A stretch of 64,000 nucleotides of DNA from an uncultured Aquimarina sp. (GCA_947498935.1 CANMMM010000016.1:61611-125610); one strand, 5' to 3'; positions 54,886 through 63,388 are shown, numbered from the stretch's first letter. Notes: generated from the sequence alone by a model not told the origin. Program-made: numbers and translations.

Positions 54886-56712
54886 ATGTCTGAAGAAACT
54901 AAAAACACAGATGTTCAGGAAGTAGCTGAAACGAAAGCTGCACCTGCTGTATCTCCACAACAAGAAAACCCTGAGCAATTTTTAAAAGATTTTAACTGGC
55001 ACAACTACGAGGAAGGAATCGATCCTATCGCTGACTCTAAATTAGAAGAGTTTGAAAAGTTAGTAGCAGAGAACTTCGTAGATACATTGAATGACGAGGT
55101 AGTAATGGGAACTGTAATCAATATTACAGATCGTGATGCTATTATCGACATCAATGCTAAGAGTGAAGGTGTTATTTCATTAAACGAATTCCGTTATAAC
55201 CCAGACTTAAAAGTAGGTGATAAGGTAGAAGTATTAATTGATGTAAGAGAAGATGCTACTGGACAATTAATTCTTTCGCATCGTAAAGCACGTGTGATCA
55301 AAGCATGGGATCGCGTAAACAATGCACATGATACTGGAGAAATCGTAAATGGTTTTGTAAAGTGTAGAACTAAAGGTGGTATGATTGTAGATGTTTTCGG
55401 AATTGAAGCATTCTTACCAGGTTCACAAATTGATGTAAAACCTATCCGTGATTATGATGCATATGTAGGAAAGACAATGGAATTCAAAGTGGTAAAAATT
55501 AACCACGAGTTCAAGAATGTCGTAGTTTCTCATAAAGCGCTTATCGAAGCTGATATTGAAGAGCAGAAGAAAGAAATCATCGGTCAATTAGAAAAAGGTC
55601 AAGTATTAGAAGGTACTGTGAAGAATGTTACTTCTTACGGTGTATTCGTAGATCTTGGAGGAGTTGACGGACTTGTACATATTACAGATCTTTCTTGGTC
55701 TCGAATCAATCACCCGAATGAGATTGTAGAGCTAGATCAGAAATTAAATGTAGTAATCTTAGACTTTGATGAGGCTAAGACACGTATCCAATTAGGTCTT
55801 AAGCAATTAAAGCCACACCCATGGGAGGCTCTTAATAGCGAACTTAAGGTAGGTGATAAAGTAAAAGGTAAGGTAGTTGTAATCGCTGATTACGGTGCAT
55901 TTATCGAAGTAGAAGAAGGTGTAGAAGGATTGATCCACGTATCTGAAATGTCATGGTCTACGCACTTACGTTCTGCACAAGACTTCGTAAAAGTTGGTGA
56001 TGAAGTAGAGGCTGTAATCCTTACATTAGACAGAGAAGAAAGAAAAATGTCTCTAGGTGTGAAGCAATTGACGCCAGATCCATGGACTGATATTACTTCT
56101 AAGTACCCTGTAGGTTCTAGACATACTGGAATCGTACGTAACTTTACGAACTTTGGTGTATTTGTAGAATTAGAAGAAGGTATTGATGGGTTGATCTACA
56201 TCTCTGATTTATCTTGGACTAAGAAAATCAAGCACCCATCAGACTTTACGAATGTAGGTGATAAGTTAGAAGTTATCGTATTAGAATTAGATGTTGAAGG
56301 ACGTAAATTAAGCCTTGGACATAAACAAACTGAGGAAAACCCTTGGGATAAGTACGAAACTGAATTTGCTGTAGGTACTAAGCATACAAATGTAATTACT
56401 GAAATTGTAGACAAAGGTGCTACGATAGAATTTAATGAAGATATTGTTGCTTTCGTACCAACTCGCCACTTAGAGAAAGAAGATGGTAAGAAATTAGCAA
56501 AAGGTGAAGAGGCAGAATTCCAAATCATTGAGTTCAATAAAGAATTCAAGAGAGTAGTAGCTTCACATACAGCTTTATTCAAAGAAGAAGAAGCTAAGAT
56601 CGTAAAACAAGCTGCTAAGAAAGCTGCTGCTTCTAGTGCTGAGAAAACAACACTTGGAGATATCGATGCTTTAGCAGATCTTAAAGCAAAAATGGAAAAA
56701 GGAGGAAACTAG
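54886..56712 (+). CDS. rpsA: 30S ribosomal protein S1
   Basis: A 608-residue RNA-binding ribosomal protein. Six S1-type OB repeats can be followed, for example VMGTVINITDRDAIIDI, VNGFVKCRTKGGMIVDVFG, LEGTVKNVTSYGVFVDLGGVDGLVHITDLSW, VKGKVVVIADYGAFIEVEEGVEGLIHVSEMSW and HTGIVRNFTNFGVFVELEEGIDGLIYISDLSW. A Lys/Ala-rich tail (VKQAAKKAAASSAEK) follows. Lacking extended Shine-Dalgarno sites, Bacteroidota probably rely heavily on S1 and A-rich leaders for initiation. Its own ~110-base leader could allow autoregulation. A strong terminator follows. Confidence 0.97.
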   Translation: MSEETKNTDVQEVAETKAAPAVSPQQENPEQFLKDFNWHNYEEGIDPIADSKLEEFEKLVAENFVDTLNDEVVMGTVINITDRDAIIDINAKSEGVISLNEFRYNPDLKVGDKVEVLIDVREDATGQLILSHRKARVIKAWDRVNNAHDTGEIVNGFVKCRTKGGMIVDVFGIEAFLPGSQIDVKPIRDYDAYVGKTMEFKVVKINHEFKNVVVSHKALIEADIEEQKKEIIGQLEKGQVLEGTVKNVTSYGVFVDLGGVDGLVHITDLSWSRINHPNEIVELDQKLNVVILDFDEAKTRIQLGLKQLKPHPWEALNSELKVGDKVKGKVVVIADYGAFIEVEEGVEGLIHVSEMSWSTHLRSAQDFVKVGDEVEAVILTLDREERKMSLGVKQLTPDPWTDITSKYPVGSRHTGIVRNFTNFGVFVELEEGIDGLIYISDLSWTKKIKHPSDFTNVGDKLEVIVLELDVEGRKLSLGHKQTEENPWDKYETEFAVGTKHTNVITEIVDKGATIEFNEDIVAFVPTRHLEKEDGKKLAKGEEAEFQIIEFNKEFKRVVASHTALFKEEEAKIVKQAAKKAAASSAEKTTLGDIDALADLKAKMEKGGN

Positions 56713-56740
56713 TCAGTAGTATCTTTTTTCTAAAATAGTA

Positions 56741-56776
56741 AAAACCGCTCTTATTCGTAAGAGCGGTTTTTTTATT
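56741..56776 (+). terminator. Rho-independent terminator after rpsA
   Basis: AAAACCGCTCTTA pairs with TAAGAGCGGTTTT (at least 12 bp, TTCG-type loop) followed by a T-run, 28 bases past the stop. Confidence 0.92.
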
Positions 56777-56782
56777 TTAAAT

Positions 56783-56870
56783 GCGTTAGGGATAGTAGCG
56801 GCATCCTTTTTTGGTTTTCTGAAAAACCAAAAAAGATACAGCGGATAGCCCGACCCTTGGGGAACGCCCA
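56783..56870 (+). repeat. Dispersed ~88-bp element, copy 6 (variant b)
   Basis: Variant b core with the long hairpin CTTTTTTGGTTTT / AAAACCAAAAAAG around CTGA. It begins six bases after the T-run of the rpsA terminator. The following 400 bases to the lipoprotein gene are AT-rich and contain nothing else I can support. Confidence 0.85.
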
Positions 56871-57293
56871 ACTACAAAAAAAGAACAAGTAGTTCGGTTT
56901 GATGAAATAAAATGTTTGTTAAATAAAGGTTATGAATTAAAGAAGTGCTTTTTTTGAATAAATAAAGGGATATTTTCTTCTGTAATAAAGGGAAATACCC
57001 CTTGTTTTTTCGGTAATTATTTTATTTACAAAAGATTAGACTATTAAAAAAAATGAATGTTAAATAGCTTGATTATATGATTTTTATGGGTATAGCTTAT
57101 TTCAGGCATTGTTTTTAAGTAAACATCTAATTAACAATAGCTTAAGATGGTTTTTAGGGAGGTGAGATGTCTATTTTGTTAATTTTAAGTCACTTTCTAT
57201 GCTAGTATTATTTATGTAATATACCTGCTTTTTTTACACAAGGTGCTAGTGTCGAAAATCGACTTAATCATTAATAAACCAAACACACAAAAA

Positions 57294-57923
57294 ATGAAAA
57301 ATTTTTTAATTGCCTTATTCGCGTTATTTGCCATTGTATCTTGTGAAAAAGAAGAGCAATTCGCATCAGACTCTATAGAAAATAAATCAGCTTCATTTAT
57401 TCTTAATGGCACTGCGTATGCTATCGAAAAAAACGAAGACGGAACTACTAATACTTCATTACTAGACGCTAAAGTAGCCACTATTTTAGCTACAGGGTAT
57501 AGTTTAGAGATTAGCAATTCTGATGATATCTATCTTTTCGAAACTAATGAAGCATTAAATGAATATATAGAAGCGCATGTAGCAGCTACAGTTGTTTCTG
57601 ATCCAGCAGATACAAAATCATTAAAAGCATTAGCGTTTTTTTATGAGCATCATAAATTTATTGGTGGATCACGTGTAGGAAGAGATGCTTTTTACTTTAG
57701 TAACTTAGCAGCAGCTCCTCATAATTTTAACGATCGTATTTCTTCATGTCAGATAGAAAATTTTTCTAGTAAAATATATGTAGTGAAAATGTATCAGCAT
57801 AGTTTAAAAAGAGGAAGAGAGCATACCCTAATTGTACTACCAGGAGGAAGTGAGCAAATTACTGATTTTGCACCTATAGGATTTAACGATCAAGTAAGTT
57901 CTATATTGGGGTATTTTTTATAA
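57294..57923 (+). CDS. Lipoprotein with betagamma-crystallin-like Greek-key motifs
   Basis: A 209-residue lipoprotein started at ATG 57294 (MKNFLIALFALFAIVSC, lipidated Cys17); the ORF-track start at 57243 adds residues before the signal. The N-terminal half (~20-105) is unassigned. The C-terminal ~95 residues look like a betagamma-crystallin domain: LAFFYEHHKFIGGS resembles the start of a Greek key, and two copies of the calcium-site motif (N/D)(N/D)xx(S/T)S occur, NDRISS at 146-151 and NDQVSS at 198-203, spaced as expected for paired motifs. I infer calcium binding at the cell surface. Overall similarity to characterised crystallins is low. Confidence 0.65.
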   Translation: MKNFLIALFALFAIVSCEKEEQFASDSIENKSASFILNGTAYAIEKNEDGTTNTSLLDAKVATILATGYSLEISNSDDIYLFETNEALNEYIEAHVAATVVSDPADTKSLKALAFFYEHHKFIGGSRVGRDAFYFSNLAAAPHNFNDRISSCQIENFSSKIYVVKMYQHSLKRGREHTLIVLPGGSEQITDFAPIGFNDQVSSILGYFL

Positions 57924-57937
57924 AAAACTTTATAAAG

Positions 57938-58097
57938 CACTCATCTTGACTGTTTGTTTTTGACCGAAAATGAGAAGAAATTTGACTGGATAAGGCACTT
58001 TTCGAAATTCATAGCAGCGCTAAGGAATAAAAAAAGTAACGAAATACAGGTGAATTTCAGTCATTTTTTAGGGAAAAGAAAAAGTCCAGATGAGTTC
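57938..58097. mobile_element. MITE-like element, copy C (~160 bp), inverted
   Basis: Bounded by CACTCATCTTGACT and AGTCCAGATGAGTTC. Opposite orientation to copies A and B (GACCGAAAATGAGAAGAAATTTG comes first). It lies between the crystallin-like lipoprotein gene and a hairpin terminator. Confidence 0.82.
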
Positions 58098-58113
58098 AAA
58101 GCAGGTATACGTT

Positions 58114-58144
58114 AAAAGCTCGACTTAATGTCGGGCTTTTTTTG
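58114..58144 (+). terminator. Hairpin terminator downstream of crystallin-like lipoprotein gene
   Basis: AAAAGCTCGAC pairs with GTCGGGCTTTT (11 bp, one U-G), followed by seven T. It is 190 bases past the stop because MITE-like copy C lies between. Confidence 0.75.
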
Positions 58145-58256
58145 TATGATTTAAGTTGCGAGTACCTATCTGAAGTGTATATAGTAAAAGAAAGCTGATA
58201 GCAATAATGATATTTCTAAACGGAATGGCATTGGTACAAGAATGCTAAAATTTGTT

Positions 58257-58264
58257 TATTTTTG
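58257..58264 (+). promoter_or_regulatory. Candidate pyrR promoter -7 element (TATTTTTG)
   Basis: TATTTTTG fits TAnnTTTG and lies 30 bases before the pyrR ATG. The gene is also preceded by AGGAG at 58285-58289, a rare Shine-Dalgarno-like site in this window. Confidence 0.6.
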
Positions 58265-58293
58265 TGATTAAGAATTATCCATAATAGGAGCCT

Positions 58294-58833
58294 ATGAGTC
58301 AAAAACTATTACTTAGTGCAAAGGAAGTGAATATTATTCTACATCGTTTGGCTTGTCAATTAATCGAAAATCATACCCATTTTAAAGATACCGTACTGAT
58401 AGGGGTACAGCCTAGAGGTATTTATTTAGCAGATCGGATCAAAGAAATTTTAGAAAAAGAATATCAATTAGCGGATATAAAATTAGGGTATTTAGATATT
58501 ACTTTTTATAGAGATGATTTTAGACGCGGTGAGAAAACATTAGAAGCGAATAAAACTGATATTAACTTTGTAGTAGAGGATAAAAGAGTGGTGTTTATAG
58601 ACGATGTACTGTATACAGGTCGTAGTATTCGATCAGCATTGACCGCAATACAGTCTTTTGGTAGGCCACAAGAAGTAGAACTACTGACACTGATTGATAG
58701 GCGATTTAGCCGTCATTTACCGATACAACCTAACTACAGAGGCAGGCAAGTAGATGCTATTAACCAAGAAAAGGTAAAGGTACATTGGGTAGCGAATGGA
58801 GGAGAAGATGCTGTGTATTTAGTACCTAATTAA
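58294..58833 (+). CDS. pyrR: PyrR-type phosphoribosyltransferase
   Basis: A 179-residue type I phosphoribosyltransferase of the PyrR family, which combines uracil phosphoribosyltransferase activity with RNA-binding attenuation control of pyr genes in Gram-positive bacteria. The PRPP loop VVFIDDVLYTGRSIRSALTAI and the LIGVQPRGIYLADRI segment are clear. It heads a run with pyrB 57 bases downstream. I did not find a clear pyr attenuator (anti-antiterminator) upstream, so RNA-based control here is unproven. Confidence 0.92.
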   Translation: MSQKLLLSAKEVNIILHRLACQLIENHTHFKDTVLIGVQPRGIYLADRIKEILEKEYQLADIKLGYLDITFYRDDFRRGEKTLEANKTDINFVVEDKRVVFIDDVLYTGRSIRSALTAIQSFGRPQEVELLTLIDRRFSRHLPIQPNYRGRQVDAINQEKVKVHWVANGGEDAVYLVPN

Positions 58834-58890
58834 TACTACGTGATGTGTAGTACGATCATAACCATAAGAATTATAAACGAAGCATAACAT

Positions 58891-59820
58891 ATGAGCGAAT
58901 TAAGTGTAAATCACTTACTAGGGATCAAATATATAACCAAAGAAGATATTAATCTGATCTTTGAAACCGCAGATCATTTTAAGGAAGTAATCAATAGGCC
59001 TATAAAAAAAGTCCCTTCACTCAGAGACATTACGATCGCCAATCTTTTTTTTGAAAATAGTACCAGAACAAGGTTATCCTTTGAACTAGCAGAAAAAAGA
59101 CTGTCTGCAGATGTCATTAATTTTTCGGCAGCCTCTTCCTCTGTAAAAAAAGGAGAGACACTGATTGATACTGTAAACAATATTTTATCTATGAAAGTAG
59201 ATATGGTAGTGATGCGGCATCCTAATCCAGGTGCAGGTATCTTTTTATCTAAACATGTAAATGCGAGTATCATCAATGCGGGTGATGGAGCACATGAACA
59301 TCCTACTCAGGCGCTATTAGATTCTTATTCTATACGCGAAAAATTAGGCGATGTTGGCGGTAAAAAAGTAGTAATTGTGGGGGATATACTCCACTCTAGA
59401 GTGGCATTATCTAATATCTTTGCATTACAGTTACAAGGAGCAGAGGTAAAAGTGTGCGGGCCTAAGACATTACTACCTAAACATATCGAAAAACTAGGAG
59501 TTACTGTAGAAACTAATTTAGTAAAAGCACTAGAATGGTGTGATGTGGCCAATATGCTGCGGGTACAAAACGAACGTATGGAAATCAGTTATTTTCCATC
59601 TACTAGAGAGTATACACAGCAGTTTGGAGTAACAAAACAAATTTTAGACGCATTGGATAAAGAGATTGTAATCATGCACCCAGGCCCGATCAATAGAGGT
59701 GTAGAGATTACTAGTGAAGTTGCAGACTCGGATCAAGCCATTATTCTAGATCAGGTAGAAAATGGAGTAGCAGTAAGAATGGCGATTATTTATTTATTAG
59801 CATCGAAAATCAAACAATAA
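58891..59820 (+). CDS. pyrB: Aspartate carbamoyltransferase catalytic subunit
   Basis: Forms carbamoyl-aspartate in pyrimidine synthesis. The 309-residue protein has the carbamoyl-phosphate site FFENSTRTRLSFELAEKRL, the aspartate-site loop DGAHEHPTQALLDSYSI, and the C-terminal HPGPINRGVEI. No pyrI regulatory subunit is present. It overlaps no neighbour and is followed eight bases later by the small orphan gene. Confidence 0.96.
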   Translation: MSELSVNHLLGIKYITKEDINLIFETADHFKEVINRPIKKVPSLRDITIANLFFENSTRTRLSFELAEKRLSADVINFSAASSSVKKGETLIDTVNNILSMKVDMVVMRHPNPGAGIFLSKHVNASIINAGDGAHEHPTQALLDSYSIREKLGDVGGKKVVIVGDILHSRVALSNIFALQLQGAEVKVCGPKTLLPKHIEKLGVTVETNLVKALEWCDVANMLRVQNERMEISYFPSTREYTQQFGVTKQILDALDKEIVIMHPGPINRGVEITSEVADSDQAIILDQVENGVAVRMAIIYLLASKIKQ

Positions 59821-59827
59821 ACCAACT

Positions 59828-60160
59828 ATGATATTCAATAAGCAAGGCACTACGACCATCATCACACAAGAAAAAACAACGATTGTAGAATTTGTAAATG
59901 GTATCGAGAATACCTATGATTCGATTAAAAACGATAACATTGTAGCCAATTTATTCTCATTAAAAAACATCACAATTAGTGATATTAATGAGTTTTTAAG
60001 AGTATCGCATAAGCACAAACAGTCTAAAAGATCTTTTGTAATTGTTACTGATAAAATAGCTTATGAAGATGCTCCAGCAGAAATCACTATAGTACCTACG
60101 CTTATCGAAGCATTGGATCTAATAGAGATGGAAGAAATCGAAAGAGACTTAGGAATTTAA
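59828..60160 (+). CDS. Small conserved-looking protein between pyrB and rnz
   Basis: A 110-residue soluble alpha/beta protein (MIFNKQGTTTIITQEKTTIVEFVNGIEN ... RSFVIVTDKIAYEDAPAEITIVPTLIEALDLIEMEEIERDLGI). The alternating strand-helix pattern resembles a STAS-like or similar small fold, but I see no diagnostic motif. It lies eight bases after pyrB. Its position upstream of ribonuclease Z suggests that order may be conserved in related genomes, which I cannot confirm. Function unknown. Confidence 0.7.
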   Translation: MIFNKQGTTTIITQEKTTIVEFVNGIENTYDSIKNDNIVANLFSLKNITISDINEFLRVSHKHKQSKRSFVIVTDKIAYEDAPAEITIVPTLIEALDLIEMEEIERDLGI

Positions 60161-60221
60161 TTTAGTTATACTATTGTCATGATCATTGTAAGGAAAAATT
60201 CTCCCTTTCGTCTTATCTAAT

Positions 60222-60677
60222 ATGAGTAAATTCTCCCTATTTATTGGTTTTCTTTTTATTTGTATCACATCTCAGCATACTGTTGCGCAAGAATGGATGT
60301 ATAATTTTAAAGAAGCAAAAGCCCTAGCACAAGAAAAGAATGAAAATATAGTACTCCTTTTTACAGGGTCTGATTGGTGTCCCCCGTGTCTAAAACTTGA
60401 AAAAAAAATACTTTCTTCACCAGAATTTAATGCGTTTGCCGCTAAAAAGTTTGTTTGGGTAAAAGCAGATTTTCCTAAGAGAAAGAAAAATCAATTATCC
60501 AAGGCACAGCAAGCACATAATGAAAAACTAGCAGCGCACTACAATAAAAAAATGGTTTTTCCTGTACTCTTAGTATTAGACCCACAAGGAACTGTATTAG
60601 GCGCTACGGGCTATAGAAAGATGGCAGTAGATCGGTATATAAAGCTGCTGAACACTTTTGACTCTTTTAATAAATAA
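60222..60677 (+). CDS. Exported thioredoxin-fold protein
   Basis: A 151-residue protein with a signal peptide (MSKFSLFIGFLFICITSQHTVAQ) and a thioredoxin fold. The redox site is WCPPC (Trp52, Cys53, Cys56) in FTGSDWCPPCLKLEKKIL, and the cis-Pro lies in MVFPVLLVLDPQG. The layout resembles periplasmic DUF255/thioredoxin-7-like reductases. It presumably handles disulfides in the periplasm. It is read in the same direction as pyrB but separated from rnz by MITE-like copy D. Confidence 0.88.
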   Translation: MSKFSLFIGFLFICITSQHTVAQEWMYNFKEAKALAQEKNENIVLLFTGSDWCPPCLKLEKKILSSPEFNAFAAKKFVWVKADFPKRKKNQLSKAQQAHNEKLAAHYNKKMVFPVLLVLDPQGTVLGATGYRKMAVDRYIKLLNTFDSFNK

Positions 60678-60710
60678 AATATTGGTCTGGTAACATAGTT
60701 TACAGTATAT

Positions 60711-60872
60711 TGAACTCATATTTACTTTTTTGTTTTTAACCGAAAATGAGAAGAAATTTGACTGGATAAGGCACTTTTTGAAATTCATAGTAGCGCTACG
60801 GATAAAAAAGTAACGAAATACAGGTTAATTTCAGTCATTTTTTAGGGAAAATAAAAATACAAGATGAGTTCA
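60711..60872. mobile_element. MITE-like element, copy D (~162 bp), inverted
   Basis: Bounded by TGAACTCATATTTACTTTTTTG and AAAAATACAAGATGAGTTCA, a slightly decayed terminal inverted repeat, in the same orientation as copy C. It fills most of the gap between the thioredoxin-like gene and rnz. Confidence 0.82.
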
Positions 60873-60910
60873 TCATCTCTTTTAGTACACATATAATAGC
60901 TCTATCGATT

Positions 60911-61816
60911 TTGAAACTTACTATTTTGGGATGCTACGCTGCTACCCCTAGAACATTTACCAATCCTACTTCGCAAGTATTAGAGATCAATAATCATCTT
61001 TTTTTGATCGATTGTGGAGAAGGTACACAAGTAGCATTACGAAAACATAAAATAAAATTTTCTAGGATCAATCATGTCTTTATATCCCACTTACACGGAG
61101 ATCATTTTTATGGACTGATAGGTTTGGTATCTACCTATAATATGCTCAAGAGAGAGTATCCATTACATATTTACGGTCCCAAGGGGATCAAAGAAATTAT
61201 CACCCTACAGCTTAAAATATCCAATTCATGGACTGCATATCCTTTGTATTTTCATGAAATCGATAGTATGACTCCCACTACTGTCTTCGAAGACAAAAAA
61301 ATAACAGTTACTACCATTCCATTACAGCACAGAATTTATTGCAATGGGTATTTGTTTAAAGAAACAGAAGGGGACAGAACCTTACTGATGAGTAAGGTGC
61401 TAAACTACGGTATCGATACAGCATATTACCGATCCATCAAAAAAGGAAAAGACATCACTTTAGAAGATGGAACACAGATTCCTAATACAGCATTAACCGC
61501 AGATCCACCACCTACAAAAAGCTATGCATTTTGCAGTGATACCCGTTATGACGAGGCTAAAATACCACAGCTTCATGGGGTAACAGCCTTGTATCATGAA
61601 GCCACTTTTTTAGAGAGCCATAAAGCACTCTGTCAAAAGACAGGACATAGTACCGCTATAGAAGCAGCTACCATAGCCCAAAAAGCAGCTGTACAAAACC
61701 TGATATTAGGGCATTATTCCACGCGTTATAGCAATATAGAACTGTTTAAAGAAGAAGCCGCTACTGTTTTTGAGAATACGCTAATTGCAGATGACGGCAA
61801 AGTTTTTGAATTTTGA
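60911..61816 (+). CDS. rnz: Ribonuclease Z
   Basis: Endonuclease that trims the 3' trailer of tRNA precursors. The 301-residue metallo-beta-lactamase-fold protein has HLHGDH (His60, His62, Asp64, His65) in FISHLHGDHFYGLIGL, and further ligands in FCSDTRYDE and LILGHYSTRYS; TALYHEATFLE is typical. The start is TTG (TTGAAACTTACTATT), matching the family N-terminus. MITE-like copy D lies 38 bases upstream, so rnz must use a promoter at or beyond that element. Confidence 0.94.
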   Translation: MKLTILGCYAATPRTFTNPTSQVLEINNHLFLIDCGEGTQVALRKHKIKFSRINHVFISHLHGDHFYGLIGLVSTYNMLKREYPLHIYGPKGIKEIITLQLKISNSWTAYPLYFHEIDSMTPTTVFEDKKITVTTIPLQHRIYCNGYLFKETEGDRTLLMSKVLNYGIDTAYYRSIKKGKDITLEDGTQIPNTALTADPPPTKSYAFCSDTRYDEAKIPQLHGVTALYHEATFLESHKALCQKTGHSTAIEAATIAQKAAVQNLILGHYSTRYSNIELFKEEAATVFENTLIADDGKVFEF

Positions 61817-61858
61817 TTGGAAAATCATTCATTTCTGTAGTACATTTGAAATAAAAGA

Positions 61859-62509
61859 ATGAATAGAGATCTTACTTCCTATCGCAAATCCTATGATAAA
61901 TTAGTATTGGATGAAACCACAGTGCCTTCCTCGCCATTCCAATTGTTTTCTGATTGGTTTAAAGAAGTAGAAGCAGTAGGAGGCGTAGAAGAAGCCAATG
62001 CGATGACCCTTACGACTACAGATCAAGACGGATATCCCAAAGGTAGAATTGTATTGCTAAAACACTACGATGATCAGGGGTTTGTATTTTATACCAATTA
62101 CACCTCAGAAAAAGGAAAAGCAATGCAGTACAATACTAAAGTGTGTCTTTCATTTTTTTGGCCCAATTTAGAACGACAAGTTATTATTAAGGGTACAGTA
62201 GCTAAACTTTCTGAGGCGGATAGTACCGCTTATTTTCACTCTAGACCTCGCGGTAGTCAATTAGGCGCATGGGCATCTCAGCAGAGTAGTATTATTACCG
62301 ATAGAAACGTATTAGAAAACGCTCTAGCAGACTTAGAAAAACAATATCCAGAAGGAACTACCATACCGAAACCTTCCTTTTGGGGAGGCTATTGTGTGAC
62401 GCCACTGACTTTCGAGTTCTGGCAGGGTAGACCCAATCGATTACACGACAGAATCCGTTATCAAAGCATGCAAACCGATAATTGGGATATAGAACGCTTA
62501 TCACCATGA
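61859..62509 (+). CDS. pdxH: Pyridoxamine 5'-phosphate oxidase
   Basis: FMN-dependent oxidation of pyridoxamine or pyridoxine phosphate to PLP. The 216-residue protein has the substrate- and FMN-binding segments (GRIVLLKHYDDQGFVFYTNY, RPRGSQLGAWASQQS) and the C-terminal EFWQGRPNRLHDRIRY, which is diagnostic. It lies 42 bases after rnz and ends in a convergent terminator shared with the DUF4494 gene. Confidence 0.96.
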   Translation: MNRDLTSYRKSYDKLVLDETTVPSSPFQLFSDWFKEVEAVGGVEEANAMTLTTTDQDGYPKGRIVLLKHYDDQGFVFYTNYTSEKGKAMQYNTKVCLSFFWPNLERQVIIKGTVAKLSEADSTAYFHSRPRGSQLGAWASQQSSIITDRNVLENALADLEKQYPEGTTIPKPSFWGGYCVTPLTFEFWQGRPNRLHDRIRYQSMQTDNWDIERLSP

Positions 62510-62532
62510 TAGCAATCGATGCATAAAATTCA

Positions 62533-62582
62533 ATGCCGTTTCTACATGCGCTACATAGTTCCTAGAAACGGCATCATTTTTT
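62533..62582. terminator. Hairpin between convergent pdxH and DUF4494 genes
   Basis: ATGCCGTTTCTA pairs perfectly with TAGAAACGGCAT (12 bp, 18-base loop), followed by TTTTTTA on the plus strand. It lies directly between the two stop codons. Confidence 0.85.
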
Positions 62583-63210
62583 ATTCTTCCTCACTAAATC
62601 CATCCAATACTACAGTACTTTCTGTTTCATCTTCGTCTGCGATACTGTATGAATTTGTATCAGGTAGTGCAGGAGCTATAGTGTCAGTTGTTATTTCTTC
62701 TTCCGCTTCTTCAGGAGGTGCTGGCATAGAACTTTTAGCAGCATTAAACGCATCAATTCGTTTTTGATCTTCTTCTTCTCCAGAAAAATAAGGAAATACA
62801 TCCATAATCGGAGACTCTGTAATCGCAGGAATGGTGTAATCTCCCATTGTATTTTTCATCACTGCATTAGTGTTATCGAACGCCTCTTTAATATCATTAG
62901 CCTGAATCAGTAGATACAGATTTGTTTTTCGTTCTTTCCCGCTTTCCTCATCATAGGCAATCAAGGCCACCTTGCTTTTAAACCATCGGTCCGTATTTTC
63001 AAAAGGATGAATCTCGGCAAAATTAGCTACTTTGATATTCGTAATCTTAAATTCCTCACTGATATACGCCGCCATCTCTTCATTGATTCTGCTTTCCGCT
63101 TCGGTATAGGACACCGCATCTACTAAGTAAGGTTCTGTAGTCACCTTCTGTACACCATTATCATTGATTTTTCTATATTTTACTTTACACTCGTACCAAG
63201 TTGCACTCAT
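62581..63210 (-). CDS. DUF4494 protein
   Basis: A 209-residue soluble protein. Residues ~1-150 match the Bacteroidota-specific DUF4494 family (WYECKVKYRKINDNGVQKVTTEPYLVDAVSYTEAESRINEEM ... FKSKVALIAYDEESGKERKTNLYLLIQA). The C-terminal ~60 residues are acidic and low in complexity (PPEEAEEEITTDTIAP). Function unknown; the family is small and phylum-restricted. The opposing ORF 62519-62767 is a shadow. Confidence 0.85.
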   Translation of the reverse strand: MSATWYECKVKYRKINDNGVQKVTTEPYLVDAVSYTEAESRINEEMAAYISEEFKITNIKVANFAEIHPFENTDRWFKSKVALIAYDEESGKERKTNLYLLIQANDIKEAFDNTNAVMKNTMGDYTIPAITESPIMDVFPYFSGEEEDQKRIDAFNAAKSSMPAPPEEAEEEITTDTIAPALPDTNSYSIADEDETESTVVLDGFSEEE

Positions 63211-63300
63211 ATCTTCACGTTTAATTTAGAAGCGCAAAAATAAATCGAAAACTCGCCGCCACTACACGAGCAAACGAATAGATATTCACAATTATTTTTA

Positions 63301-63388
63301 GGGCGTTACCACAGGGGTCGGGCTATCCGCTATATCTTTTTTGGTTTTTCAGAAAACCAAAAAAGGATGCCGCTGCTATCCCTAACGC
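63301..63388 (-). repeat. Dispersed ~88-bp element, copy 7 (variant b)
   Basis: Reverse orientation. Read on the minus strand it starts GCGTTAGGGATAGCAGCGG and has the variant b hairpin, ending CCCTGTGGTAACGCCC. It lies between the DUF4494 gene and the small membrane protein gene. Confidence 0.85.

Noticed and set aside
57931-58105. AAAGC on both sides of MITE copy C as a target-site duplication
   Set aside because: The two copies are not at equivalent distances from the element ends, and the other three copies show no comparable duplication.
62519-62767. 82-residue plus-strand ORF after pdxH
   Set aside because: Starts in the pdxH terminator and is antisense to the acidic, low-complexity tail of the DUF4494 gene (Ser-rich translation of GAA/TCT codons).
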